A stretch of 47,312 bases of DNA from Allomuricauda sp. Its GTDB lineage: Bacteria; Bacteroidota; Bacteroidia; Flavobacteriales; Flavobacteriaceae. This document shows, in pieces, positions 24,731 to 32,806 of this stretch (the stretch's first letter is position 1; every line of letters starts with the position of its first letter). The translations under genes and the position numbers were made by a program. The DNA lies in contig NZ_PABT01000036.1 of the NCBI RefSeq assembly GCF_002699205.1, positions 1 through 47,312 on the forward strand, given 5' to 3'. Under the pieces are notes generated by a model. That model saw only the letters and a program-made list of their open reading frames with translations. It searched no databases and was not told where the DNA came from.

Positions 24731-25312
24731 CTATATAATTTCATCGTAATAATTACGCTTCCAATTTTCTGTATTTTTATAATCTGTCATACTCATTCCA
24801 ACTACATCCTTAAACTGTCTGGATAAGTGATTTACACTGCTGTAATCCAATAAGTAGCCTATGTCAGAAAAAGAATGTTGTTTAAGCTGAATGAGTTCCT
24901 TTACTTTTTCAATTTTTAATCTTATAAAGTACTTTTCAATAGTGGTCTTTTCCTTAGATGAGAACAGTTTGCTCAGCGCTTTGTAATCTTTGTGAAGGGT
25001 GGATGACAAATGTTCTGAAGTCTTAACCTTTAAGGTTAAAGGCAGTTCATTAAGTTGTTCAATTAGAATAATTTTTATTCTTTCAACGAGCATATCTTCT
25101 TCACTTTGTACAATCTCAAAGCCATTTGCGTGCAGCACTTTGGTTACGTCTTGGTTAATTTGCGCATCGCTTATCCCGGGTGCTTCTACTAAAAGCTTTC
25201 CTAGTTCTAAGGAAAGGACGATTATTCCTAGTTCTTGTAGTTCTTGCTTTATTACTTTTAAGCAACGACTGCACACCATATTTTTAACCCAAAATTCTTT
25301 TGGTTGTGTCAT
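24731..25312 (-). CDS. AraC-family regulator with N-terminal HMA-like metal-sensing domain
   Basis: The protein is 193 residues from ATG 25310-25312 (MTQPKEF); a longer TTG-initiated frame adds 38 residues of unconvincing sequence. Residues 1-70 look like a heavy-metal-associated fold with CxxC at Cys14-xx-Cys17 (NMVCSRCLKV). The C-terminal about 95 residues form an AraC helix-turn-helix unit: KVKELIQLKQHSFSDIGYLLDYSSVNHLSRQFKDVVGMSMTDYK carries both recognition segments in shortened form. The likely role is copper-responsive transcription control of the flanking operons. A paralogue with the same architecture lies at 44116-44682. It is 72 bases upstream of the cytochrome gene and 176 bases after a HYC_CC_PP gene. 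Confidence 0.88.
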   Translation of the reverse strand: MTQPKEFWVKNMVCSRCLKVIKQELQELGIIVLSLELGKLLVEAPGISDAQINQDVTKVLHANGFEIVQSEEDMLVERIKIILIEQLNELPLTLKVKTSEHLSSTLHKDYKALSKLFSSKEKTTIEKYFIRLKIEKVKELIQLKQHSFSDIGYLLDYSSVNHLSRQFKDVVGMSMTDYKNTENWKRNYYDEII

Positions 25313-25454
25313 ATTAATAAGGTATTGTATTGAACTTTTGCTCAATAGCTTATCCTGTAATTGTCTGTTTACAGGGTAATGTGTAAATAAGGCTGTAGGG
25401 AATAGGGTACAACTGTTTATAGCCAATGCTTATGCGCTGGCTACAACTAATTGA

Positions 25455-25477
25455 GCAGTAAAAAGGGCTTTTACTGC
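25455..25477. terminator. Hairpin 3' of the HYC_CC_PP gene
   Basis: GCAGTAAAA (25455-25463) and TTTTACTGC (25469-25477) are perfect 9-bp arms around a 5-base AGGGC loop, starting 12 bases past the stop at 25489 on the minus strand. No T tract follows the stem on that strand, so if it terminates it does so inefficiently. It could also be the operator of the downstream regulator gene, whose ATG is at 25312. Confidence 0.45.
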
Positions 25478-25488
25478 GATGTAGAAAA

Positions 25489-25911
25489 TCAAATTAAATA
25501 AATCTCGTAAAGCGTATGTATATCCTTAGACAATAAGGGCGGCCTATAGGCTTCGGAAGGAACTGTGTTTTTATCTAGTCCTTCAAAAAGGTTGATGTAG
25601 GAATAAATAAATGATTTTAAGAAAACCAAATTTTCGACCTCTAAAACCGTAGTTGATTTTTTGAAGGTATCATTAGCTTCTTTTAGGATAGTTTGATTGT
25701 CGCAACAATCCTTTTCTTGTAATGATGTACATTTTTTAAAAGGATTATCTTCCTTTTGAACCTTATCCTTACAAGCTTCAGCTTTACTGAAGAATGCCAT
25801 ATCCACTAATTTATCACAGCAAAAATGCATATTCACCGTAAAGGAAGAAGTTGACAGTAATATAAATGCTGCCAAAAAGAAGGATAATATTTTTGTAAAA
25901 AACGTTTTCAA
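25489..25911 (-). CDS. HYC_CC_PP family small secreted protein
   Basis: This 140-residue protein has an N-terminal signal sequence (ILSFFLAAFILLSTSSFTV), a HFCCDKLVDMAFFSKAEAC cysteine cluster, a second DCC motif near residue 69 and a YRPPLL motif near the C-terminus. That order of His-x-Cys, Cys-Cys and Pro-Pro matches the HYC_CC_PP family of Bacteroidota. Function is unknown, but the conserved thiols and the neighbouring metal genes suggest envelope metal binding. It starts with TTG (25909-25911). A near-consensus TAACTTTA lies just before the start, and the TGTTAAACAAAATT motif lies immediately upstream. A paralogue is at 28546-28962 across the TonB receptor gene. Confidence 0.85.
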   Translation of the reverse strand: MKTFFTKILSFFLAAFILLSTSSFTVNMHFCCDKLVDMAFFSKAEACKDKVQKEDNPFKKCTSLQEKDCCDNQTILKEANDTFKKSTTVLEVENLVFLKSFIYSYINLFEGLDKNTVPSEAYRPPLLSKDIHTLYEIYLI

Positions 25912-25926
25912 ATTGTAAAGTTAAGA

Positions 25927-25940
25927 AATTTTGTTTAACA
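25927..25940 (-). promoter_or_regulatory. Candidate copper-regulon operator TGTTAAACAAAATT
   Basis: On the minus strand TGTTAAACAAAATT lies 15 bases upstream of the HYC_CC_PP TTG start, followed by TCT and the -7-like TAACTTTA. The same 14 bases occur on the plus strand at 28498-28511 before the paralogous HYC_CC_PP gene. A further TGTTAAACA lies at 25995-26003 on the plus strand in the same gap. Identity over 14 bases in two matching contexts suggests a shared regulator, perhaps the HMA-AraC protein. The rest of the 165-base gap 25912-26076 is AT-rich; a TATATTTG on the minus strand at 26018-26025 could be another -7 element. Confidence 0.45.
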
Positions 25941-26076
25941 TATGAATAAAATGGGTTTGCACTATTAATATGCTTATTATTAATTAATTATGAGTGTTAA
26001 ACAGATTTCCATTCATACAAATATAAATCTAAAGATTAAACAGAATAATGATTTTTGTCAGTTTCTAAATTTTATT

Positions 26077-28305
26077 TTAAAACTCATATGCTAAACCAAA
26101 GCTTATACCAAATGGATGTCCTGGACGTAATCCTGCCGGAACTCTTGATACTGCATATTTTGAATTAAAAAGGTTCATAATATTAGACGATAATGTAATG
26201 TTTTTATCAATGAAATAGAGGGCAGATAAGTCAACGATAAAATTAGAATCTACTTTGAAATTTTCTGGGATAGGTCCAGAACCTGCCTGTGTTCTAAAAG
26301 CACTTGTGTATCTTGAATTTAAGTTTACCTCAAATCTCTGATGCTGTAGCCCTAATCTAGCATTTAGTTGGTTTTTTGCGATATAGGGTATTTCGTCTCC
26401 TTTGGTAACTAGACCATAGATATCCTCATTACTTTCAAAACTTGTCAGGAATTCGGTATCCGTAAAAGTGTAGGAAATCGAGATAGGAAGTTTGTATTTC
26501 TTTGAGGTATTTTGTAGAAGATTATAATTCAATGAAAGTTCAATGCCACTTACGCGGACTTCACCAGCGTTAAACTGGTCCAAACTTCCTGTACCGCCAG
26601 TAGCTGCCAAATCACTGCCCAAAAGGTTTTGATAATCATTATAAAACCCAACAATTTCCCCTGATAATCCTTTAAAGCCAAATCGAGAACCCAACTCATA
26701 ATTAATACTTTCTTCTGCATTTTGTCCCGGTGTATTACTTGGTGGTGAAAACCCTTTATGTATCCCACCGAAGACCGATACATAGTTATTGAATCTGTAA
26801 TTTACGCCTATGCCAGGAATCCATACATCTACACTGTTCTTGCGAATAGCTAAATCCTGTCCAGTTCTGTTTGGATCGTTGGTGCTATAATCCATTCGTG
26901 TTAATGTAATATTTTCATAGCGCAAGCCAGGTGTTAAGGTTAAGTTCTCATACTTTACGGTGTACAATAGGTGTGCCGCCAATGCTTTTGCACTGCTTAT
27001 ACGGTTGGCATTGGTGCCTTTTTCGGCTACGGTAGTTCGTATTAATTCTTGATTTTGAAACGCATACCTGTCCACCCACTGAAAGCGGTCCTCATCGTCT
27101 TCGTGGTAACGTATTCCTGCTTCCAAAGTTTGTAGCCAATCCGAATCCCATCGTAATTTAGCAATGGATTGAACACCATTTGAGGTGTATGTTCTGTTAT
27201 TTGCCTTTATGCCCATAACATCGTTTTGGGTGTTTTCATTTCCTAAGATGGTTTGGAATTCTAATGGATAATCCTGTGGTGCGGACAGGATCTTACCAAT
27301 GCTCACTCTTTCGTCTAAATTTACGTCGTCCAATTTGTACCAATTGCGCTTGAATTTATTCAGGTAGCCAGTAGTACTTATATTTATCGAAGGGGATACT
27401 TGTATAAAATGGGTAAGTTGGTATTGTTGATGTTCGGCGTTCATTACATCTTTTGACGATGCCCTGTATCTTCTATAAGGGTTTTCTTCAAAATCTTCAT
27501 CGGTCAATCCCAAGTAAGTTTCGTTCGCTTCTTCTTCAGAATATTGGATTTTAAATGTTAGTGACTGATACGTTTTTGCATCTAAATTTGAGTTGACCCT
27601 AAATTTGGCCAAATAATCAGATTTATCAAATCCTGTATTGCCACCGCCATCGAGATTTTTAAAACCATCAGAATTATAATTAAAATAATCCGTTACAAAT
27701 CCAAAATTTTTAAAACTGTCGCCAATAACTAATTGCGTGTTTCTTGAGCCATAATTTCCTGAAGCAATAGAAGCTCTTCCAGAAAACCTATTTGGAATTT
27801 GGGAAGATATCATATTAATGGCACCACCTGTGGTATTTGGTCCATATTGAATTTGGCTACTTCCCTTTAAAACCTCTATGGCCTGCATACGACCAATGGT
27901 AGGGAAATAATAGGCAGCCGGTGCACTATACGGTGCGGGTGCAATTAAAATTCCATCTTCCATCAAGTTTATTTTTGCGCTGCGTTCAGGCGATGTACCT
28001 CGTAAACTTATATTTGGTCGTAGTCCAAAACCATCCTCTTCATAAATATTAATCCCTGGAACGGTTTGTAAAACCCTATTGATATTTGTGTATGAAAACT
28101 TTTTTAAATCTTCTTCAGAGATATAGCTCGCTGAGCCCGTTTTGTTTTTAACCTCAAATTTACTGCCCAGTATCGTATTGGCCGTCACAATTACTTCATT
28201 TAAGCGTTCTGTCTTTTGTTGGATGGTGTCCTTTTTTTGAGGGTCTGTCTGAGCCAACATTGTGGCTGATTGCAAAACAAATAATAGAAAAATTAGAGTT
28301 CTCAT
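26077..28305 (-). CDS. TonB-dependent outer-membrane receptor (FecA-like)
   Basis: This protein is 742 residues from ATG 28303-28305 (MRTLIFLLFVLQSATMLAQ signal peptide); a longer frame adds 17 unlikely residues. There is a TonB-box-like LNEVIVTAN after the signal, a plug domain with LQTVPGINIYEEDGFGLRPN and the FecA-like APAPYSAPAAYYFP loop, and a large C-terminal barrel ending FGISFGLAYEF. It imports a metal chelate or similar ligand across the outer membrane, energised by TonB. No substrate-binding or ABC partner is nearby. Expression is probably controlled by the promoter between two 19-bp palindromes at 28318-28396. It is flanked by two HYC_CC_PP genes. Confidence 0.93.
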   Translation of the reverse strand: MRTLIFLLFVLQSATMLAQTDPQKKDTIQQKTERLNEVIVTANTILGSKFEVKNKTGSASYISEEDLKKFSYTNINRVLQTVPGINIYEEDGFGLRPNISLRGTSPERSAKINLMEDGILIAPAPYSAPAAYYFPTIGRMQAIEVLKGSSQIQYGPNTTGGAINMISSQIPNRFSGRASIASGNYGSRNTQLVIGDSFKNFGFVTDYFNYNSDGFKNLDGGGNTGFDKSDYLAKFRVNSNLDAKTYQSLTFKIQYSEEEANETYLGLTDEDFEENPYRRYRASSKDVMNAEHQQYQLTHFIQVSPSINISTTGYLNKFKRNWYKLDDVNLDERVSIGKILSAPQDYPLEFQTILGNENTQNDVMGIKANNRTYTSNGVQSIAKLRWDSDWLQTLEAGIRYHEDDEDRFQWVDRYAFQNQELIRTTVAEKGTNANRISSAKALAAHLLYTVKYENLTLTPGLRYENITLTRMDYSTNDPNRTGQDLAIRKNSVDVWIPGIGVNYRFNNYVSVFGGIHKGFSPPSNTPGQNAEESINYELGSRFGFKGLSGEIVGFYNDYQNLLGSDLAATGGTGSLDQFNAGEVRVSGIELSLNYNLLQNTSKKYKLPISISYTFTDTEFLTSFESNEDIYGLVTKGDEIPYIAKNQLNARLGLQHQRFEVNLNSRYTSAFRTQAGSGPIPENFKVDSNFIVDLSALYFIDKNITLSSNIMNLFNSKYAVSRVPAGLRPGHPFGISFGLAYEF

Positions 28306-28317
28306 TTGCAGTAAATT

Positions 28318-28336
28318 ATTTAGAATGATTTTAAAT
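28318..28336. promoter_or_regulatory. Proximal 19-bp operator (ATTTAGA-N5-TTTAAAT)
   Basis: This is an imperfect inverted repeat with 7-base arms and a 5-base spacer, starting 13 bases before the TonB-receptor ATG, at the expected transcription start. It begins exactly 60 bases from the distal copy and matches it at most positions. The 19-bp layout resembles DtxR-family metal-repressor sites. Confidence 0.55.
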
Positions 28337-28342
28337 AGAGGG

Positions 28343-28373
28343 CAAATGTAGCACACTGTTTTTAAAACACCAA
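28343..28373 (-). promoter_or_regulatory. Bacteroidota-type promoter of the TonB receptor
   Basis: On the minus strand, TTG (28371-28373) is followed after 20 bases by TACATTTG (28343-28350), a perfect TAnnTTTG -7 element of the Bacteroidota primary sigma factor. It lies exactly between the two 19-bp palindromes, an arrangement suited to repression. Confidence 0.65.
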
Positions 28374-28377
28374 TGTT

Positions 28378-28396
28378 ATTTAGAATTAATCTAAAT
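28378..28396. promoter_or_regulatory. Distal 19-bp perfect palindrome operator (ATTTAGA-N5-TCTAAAT)
   Basis: ATTTAGA and TCTAAAT are exact complements around ATTAA. It overlaps the region just upstream of the -33 element. Together with the 28318-28336 copy it brackets the promoter, suggesting a metal-dependent repressor dimer or pair, for example of the DtxR/MntR family. The regulator itself is not in the window. Confidence 0.6.
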
Positions 28397-28492
28397 ATTT
28401 TTTATTTAACTTAATTCATTACAATCAAAATGTAAGATTGTGAAATTGGAAACACTAAATATTTCGTATTCAAATCTCGTCTTTGTTCTAAA

Positions 28493-28511
28493 AATTTTGT
28501 TAAACAAAATT
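28493..28511. promoter_or_regulatory. 19-bp palindrome AATTTTGTT-A-AACAAAATT
   Basis: These are perfect 9-base arms around one A, just upstream of the HYC_CC_PP gene at 28546. It contains the TGTTAAACAAAATT also seen before the paralogous gene at 25911. A second TGTTAAA follows 18 bases downstream at 28516-28522, giving direct repeats as AraC-type activators often use. A half-site AACAAAATT recurs at 29033-29041 before cusA. Confidence 0.5.
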
Positions 28512-28529
28512 AAAATGTTAAAATTTTTG

Positions 28530-28537
28530 TAGCTTTG
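28530..28537 (+). promoter_or_regulatory. -7 element TAGCTTTG of the plus-strand copper operon
   Basis: TAGCTTTG is a perfect TAnnTTTG. The ATG of the HYC_CC_PP gene follows only 8 bases after it, so the transcript would have almost no 5' leader. No good TTG lies at the normal -33 distance, consistent with an activator-dependent promoter using the upstream palindrome. Confidence 0.5.
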
Positions 28538-28545
28538 CAGAACAA

Positions 28546-28962
28546 ATGAAGAAGGTATTTTATAAAATAGTATCCTTTTGTATGGCACTTTTAGTGTTCC
28601 TATCCACGTTGTCTTTCACAATTGAAAGCCATTATTGTGGGGATGCTCTAGTGGATACCTCCGTGTTTGGTTCTGTGAAAACCTGTGGTATGGAAGCTAA
28701 GCAGAAACCGGCTTCTTCAGAATGTAGTTTGACTAAAAAAGATTGCTGTAGTAATGAGCAATTAGTTGTAGATGGTCAAGATAATTTAAAGCTTTCCTTC
28801 GATAAGTTAAATAAAGAGCAACAGATATTAGTTGCTACATTCATTTACTCATATATAAATCTGTTTACAGAACAGGAAACAGATAATACTTCTTTTAGAG
28901 ATTATTCTCCGCCCCCATTGGTCAGGGATGTTCAAGTTTTAGACCAGACTTTCCTTATTTGA
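28546..28962 (+). CDS. HYC_CC_PP family small secreted protein (second copy)
   Basis: This 138-residue protein has a signal sequence (IVSFCMALLVFLSTLSFTIE), the SHYCGDALVD motif near residue 28, a DCC motif near 62, and SPPPLVRDVQVLDQTFLI at the C-terminus. It is clearly paralogous to the protein at 25489-25911 and diverges from it across the TonB receptor gene. It opens the plus-strand copper operon, 102 bases before cusA. The Cys/His pattern suggests it binds copper in the envelope and could modulate uptake or signalling; this is inference. Confidence 0.87.
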   Translation: MKKVFYKIVSFCMALLVFLSTLSFTIESHYCGDALVDTSVFGSVKTCGMEAKQKPASSECSLTKKDCCSNEQLVVDGQDNLKLSFDKLNKEQQILVATFIYSYINLFTEQETDNTSFRDYSPPPLVRDVQVLDQTFLI

Positions 28963-28963
28963 T

Positions 28964-29055
28964 TTTTAAGTAATTAGTACTGTAGTCCAACATTAAATTG
29001 TATGGACTAAACTGCTTGTTTTTGTTTTTGATAACAAAATTTTAATTACTTAAAA
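28964..29055 (+). repeat. Nested inverted repeats in the leader of cusA
   Basis: The 102-base gap holds an outer 13-bp perfect inverted repeat, TTTTAAGTAATTA (28964-28976) with TAATTACTTAAAA (29043-29055). Inside it is a 7-bp repeat, TAGTCCA (28983-28989) with TGGACTA (29003-29009), and then a TTTTG-ATAA-CAAAA element near 29026-29039. No TAnnTTTG promoter is evident, so the RNA would be read through from the HYC gene, and the structure may set processing, attenuation or stability between the two genes. Confidence 0.5.
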
Positions 29056-29064
29056 CTCTTTTTT

Positions 29065-32000
29065 ATGCTAAATAAAAGCATCAAATTTTTAATAGAAAAT
29101 AAGTTAGTAGCGGTTTTGCTACTAGCGCTTTTCATTGGTTGGGGTATTGTTAATGCGCCTTTTGAATGGGAAACCGGCTTCTTGCCAAGAGACCCAGTAG
29201 CGGTAGATGCTATTCCAGATATAGGAGAAAACCAACAAATAGTATTTACTAAATGGGATGGTCGCTCTCCTCAAGATATTGAAGATCAAATTACCTACCC
29301 GCTTACAACTTCCCTTCTTGGAATTCCAGGAGTAAAAACGATACGTAGCAATTCTATGTTCGGATTTTCAAGTATCTATATCATTTTCGAAGAAGAGATA
29401 GAATTCTACTGGAGCCGTAGTCGTATTCTCGAAAAGCTGAATTCGCTTCCTGCAGGTTTACTTCCTGATGGTGTAAATCCTGCTTTAGGTCCTGATGCAA
29501 CGGGGCTTGGTCAAATCTATTGGTATACCCTTGAAGGACGTGACGAAGATGGTAATGTGACTGGTGGATGGGACCTTCAGGAATTGAGAAGCATTCAGGA
29601 TTTTTATGTTAAATATGCTTTGTCATCAGCGAGTGGTGTTTCAGAGGTATCTTCTATTGGAGGGTATGTATTGGAGTATCAAGTTGATGTGAACCCAGAA
29701 CTGATGAAACAATACAATATTGGTCTGAATCAAGTCGTCAAAGCGGTCAAACAGAGTAATAGAGATATTGGTGCCCAAACATTGGAGATAAATCAGGCGG
29801 AATATCTGATTCGGGGTTTGGGTTATATCGAATCCTTAGCAGATCTAGAAAATGCAGTAGTCACCTCCGAAGATTATACCTCAATCCGTATTAAGGATAT
29901 AGCTAGAGTAACCCACGGACCTGCAACCAGAAGAGGGCTTTTGGATAAAGAAGGAGCAGAAGTTGTTGGAGGTGTAGTAGTAGCACGTTATGGCGCCAAC
30001 CCAATGGAAGTCATCAATAATGTAAAAGAAAAAATAAATGAATTAAGTGCTGGGTTACCTACCAAAACATTAAGTGATGGGCGAACCTCTCAGGTAACTA
30101 TAGTTCCTTTTTATGATAGAACTGAGTTGATACAAGAAACATTAGGAACACTTAATGAAGCACTAACGCTAGAAATCCTCATTACCGTTTTTGTAATTAT
30201 CATAATGGTGTTTAACCTAAGGGCTTCGGCCTTAATCTCAGGGTTATTACCAGTTGCTGTTTTGATGGTTTTTATATCGATGAAGATGTTTGGTGTAGAT
30301 GCCAATATTGTAGCCTTATCTGGTATTGCAATTGCCATAGGAACGATGGTAGATGTGGGAGTTATTCTATCGGAAAATGTAATTAGGCATATAGATGAAA
30401 ATGATGAAGGCTTGTCTATGAATGAAGTAGTGTATAAAGCCACGGCAGAAGTTTCTGGAGCCATCCTAACTGCTGTGATGACGACTATTATCAGTTTCAT
30501 TCCTGTATTTACAATGATAGGGGCAGAAGGAAAGTTATTCCGTCCATTGGCGTTTACCAAAACTATGGCCTTGGCGGCATCATTAATTGTTGCACTATTC
30601 CTGATTCCTCCCTTTGCCGCATTTATTTTCAAGAAGCGGAACCTAAAAACTACGTTTAGCTATGTGCTTAATAGTGTACTGGCTATTTTAGGCTTGATTG
30701 CCATTGTGTATGGCCATCTTCTCGGATTAATTCTTATAGCATTTGCGGTAACAGGAGTACTTCTATTAAAAGGAAAAATTTCTTCTGAAAAAGGAAATAT
30801 TATCAACATCTTTATTTCTGCCTTTGCCATTGTTTTTCTTCTAGCTGAATATTGGAGACCACTGGGCGTTGATAAAAGTATCTTTTGGAATCTCATATTT
30901 GTAGGGCTTATTTGCTTTGGGTTATTAGGAGTATTCACCTTATTCAGAAAGCAGTATGTTCGGATACTAAACTGGGCACTTCGTAATAAACTCTTGTTTC
31001 TCTCTATACCAACTGCAATCGTTGTTTTCGGGGTTATGATAATGCGTAATACCGGCAAGGAGTTTATGCCATCACTTAACGAGGGATCCTTTCTTTTAAT
31101 GCCGACCTCAATGCCTCACGCAGGGGTAGAAGAAAACAAGCGAGTTTTACAACAGTTGGATATGGCTGTTGCTAGTATTCCTGAGATTGAAACCGTAGTA
31201 GGTAAATCCGGACGTACAGAATCTGCTTTGGATCCTGCACCACTGTCTATGTATGAAAATGTTATTCTTTATAAGCCAGAATATATTTTAGATGAAGATA
31301 GAGAGCGACAAAAATTTAAAGTTAATGATGATGGCCTGTTTATGCTCAAAGATGGTTCTCTGGTCATTAACCCTAACGATGATATTAATGACCATTCTAA
31401 ACATCAAAGCCAAATAAAAAAGGAATTTTATCAGGTTAATTCTAAATTGTTGATTCCAGATGAAGATGGAGAATATTTTAGAAATTGGAGACCAGATATT
31501 GAATCACCAGATGATATCTGGAAGGAAATCGTAAAGGTTACAAAACTTCCAGGAGTTACATCAGCACCAAAACTACAGCCCATTGAAACTCGCCTGGTAA
31601 TGCTTCAAACCGGAATGAGAGCGCCAATGGGAATCAAAGTAAAAGGTCAAGACCTTAAAGAGATTGAAGCGTTTGGAATACAGCTTGAAGATATACTTAA
31701 ACAGGCAGATGGTGTTAAAGATGAAGCAGTATTTGCTGATAGAATCGTGGGTAAACCATATTTATTGATTGATATAGACAGGGAAAGACTCGCCCGCTAT
31801 GGAATATCTATAGAACAGGTACAGCAAGTACTGCAGGTATCTGTTGGAGGTATGGTACTTTCTCAAACGGTTGAAGGAAGAGAGCGATACGGAGTTCGGG
31901 TGCGTTACCCAAGAGAACTTAGGGCAAATCCAAATGATTTGAAGAATATCTATGTTCCGGTCGAAAAAGGAAAACCTGTTCCTCTTAGCGAATTAGTTAC

Positions 32001-32802
32001 TATCAGGTATGAAAAAGGGCCACAGGTTATCAAAAGTGAAGATACCTTTTTGGTAGGCTACGTGCTTTTCGACAAGTTAGATGGTTATGCCGAAGTTGAT
32101 GTTGTTGAAAATGCACAAGCCTTAATTCAAGAAAAAATTGATAGTGGCGAACTCATCGTTCCTAAAGGTATTAACTACCTGTTCACAGGTACTTATGAGA
32201 ATCAGTTGCGGGCTGAAAAGACGTTGGGCGTTGTAGTGCCTTTAGCCTTGGTCATCATATTCCTGATTTTGTATTTCCAATTCCGCTCTGTAGCAACATC
32301 ACTGATGGTATTTACTGGAATCGCCGTGGCTTTTGCAGGAGGATTTCTGATGATTTGGTTTTATGGACAGGACTGGTTCTTGAACTTTAGCTTCTTTGGT
32401 GAGAATCTACGTGACCTTTTCCAAATGCATACCATTAACCTGAGTGTTGCCGTATGGGTCGGGTTTATAGCCTTGTTTGGTATTGCAACTGACGATGGTG
32501 TGGTAATGGCTACCTATTTGACCCAAACTTTTGATAGAAACAAGCCAAAAACACTAGAATCCGTTAGGGCCTCAGTGGTAGAAGCTGGGCAAAAACGTAT
32601 TCGTCCTTGTTTGATGACTACGGCTACTACAATTCTGGCATTGTTACCAGTACTTACTTCCACTGGTCGTGGTAGTGATATTATGATACCGATGGCTATA
32701 CCAAGTTTTGGCGGAATGTTAATAGCATTAATTACACTGTTTGTAGTACCTGTACTGTACAGTTGGAAGGAAGAATTTCTAGTAAAAAGAATTAAAGAAT
32801 AA
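29065..32802 (+). CDS. cusA: CusA-type heavy-metal RND efflux pump (HME-RND)
   Basis: This 1245-residue inner-membrane RND proton antiporter exports copper or silver with CusB and a TolC channel. The fourth-helix region GIAIAIGTMVDVGVILSENV (Asp430) resembles the HME4 copper/silver signature rather than the DFG...VEN of Zn/Co/Cd CzcA. MPTSMPHAGVEENKR marks the start of the second periplasmic half. The protein is about 200 residues longer than E. coli CusA because of an extra stretch of hydrophobic helices near 530-635, as seen in Bacteroidota homologues, and an extended acidic/His insert near 740-830. tolC follows after 4 bases. The matching cusB is unusually far away, at 42074-43876. Confidence 0.95.
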   Translation: MLNKSIKFLIENKLVAVLLLALFIGWGIVNAPFEWETGFLPRDPVAVDAIPDIGENQQIVFTKWDGRSPQDIEDQITYPLTTSLLGIPGVKTIRSNSMFGFSSIYIIFEEEIEFYWSRSRILEKLNSLPAGLLPDGVNPALGPDATGLGQIYWYTLEGRDEDGNVTGGWDLQELRSIQDFYVKYALSSASGVSEVSSIGGYVLEYQVDVNPELMKQYNIGLNQVVKAVKQSNRDIGAQTLEINQAEYLIRGLGYIESLADLENAVVTSEDYTSIRIKDIARVTHGPATRRGLLDKEGAEVVGGVVVARYGANPMEVINNVKEKINELSAGLPTKTLSDGRTSQVTIVPFYDRTELIQETLGTLNEALTLEILITVFVIIIMVFNLRASALISGLLPVAVLMVFISMKMFGVDANIVALSGIAIAIGTMVDVGVILSENVIRHIDENDEGLSMNEVVYKATAEVSGAILTAVMTTIISFIPVFTMIGAEGKLFRPLAFTKTMALAASLIVALFLIPPFAAFIFKKRNLKTTFSYVLNSVLAILGLIAIVYGHLLGLILIAFAVTGVLLLKGKISSEKGNIINIFISAFAIVFLLAEYWRPLGVDKSIFWNLIFVGLICFGLLGVFTLFRKQYVRILNWALRNKLLFLSIPTAIVVFGVMIMRNTGKEFMPSLNEGSFLLMPTSMPHAGVEENKRVLQQLDMAVASIPEIETVVGKSGRTESALDPAPLSMYENVILYKPEYILDEDRERQKFKVNDDGLFMLKDGSLVINPNDDINDHSKHQSQIKKEFYQVNSKLLIPDEDGEYFRNWRPDIESPDDIWKEIVKVTKLPGVTSAPKLQPIETRLVMLQTGMRAPMGIKVKGQDLKEIEAFGIQLEDILKQADGVKDEAVFADRIVGKPYLLIDIDRERLARYGISIEQVQQVLQVSVGGMVLSQTVEGRERYGVRVRYPRELRANPNDLKNIYVPVEKGKPVPLSELVTIRYEKGPQVIKSEDTFLVGYVLFDKLDGYAEVDVVENAQALIQEKIDSGELIVPKGINYLFTGTYENQLRAEKTLGVVVPLALVIIFLILYFQFRSVATSLMVFTGIAVAFAGGFLMIWFYGQDWFLNFSFFGENLRDLFQMHTINLSVAVWVGFIALFGIATDDGVVMATYLTQTFDRNKPKTLESVRASVVEAGQKRIRPCLMTTATTILALLPVLTSTGRGSDIMIPMAIPSFGGMLIALITLFVVPVLYSWKEEFLVKRIKE

Positions 32803-32806
32803 GTAG

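Noticed and set aside
25313..25426. 38-residue N-terminal extension of the HMA-AraC regulator from a TTG start
   Set aside because: The extra residues do not resemble the HMA domain start, whereas ATG 25312 fits the paralogue at 44116.
30111..30632. Minus-strand 173-residue frame inside cusA
   Set aside because: It lies entirely within a strongly conserved RND gene and lacks a recognisable domain; it is a shadow frame.
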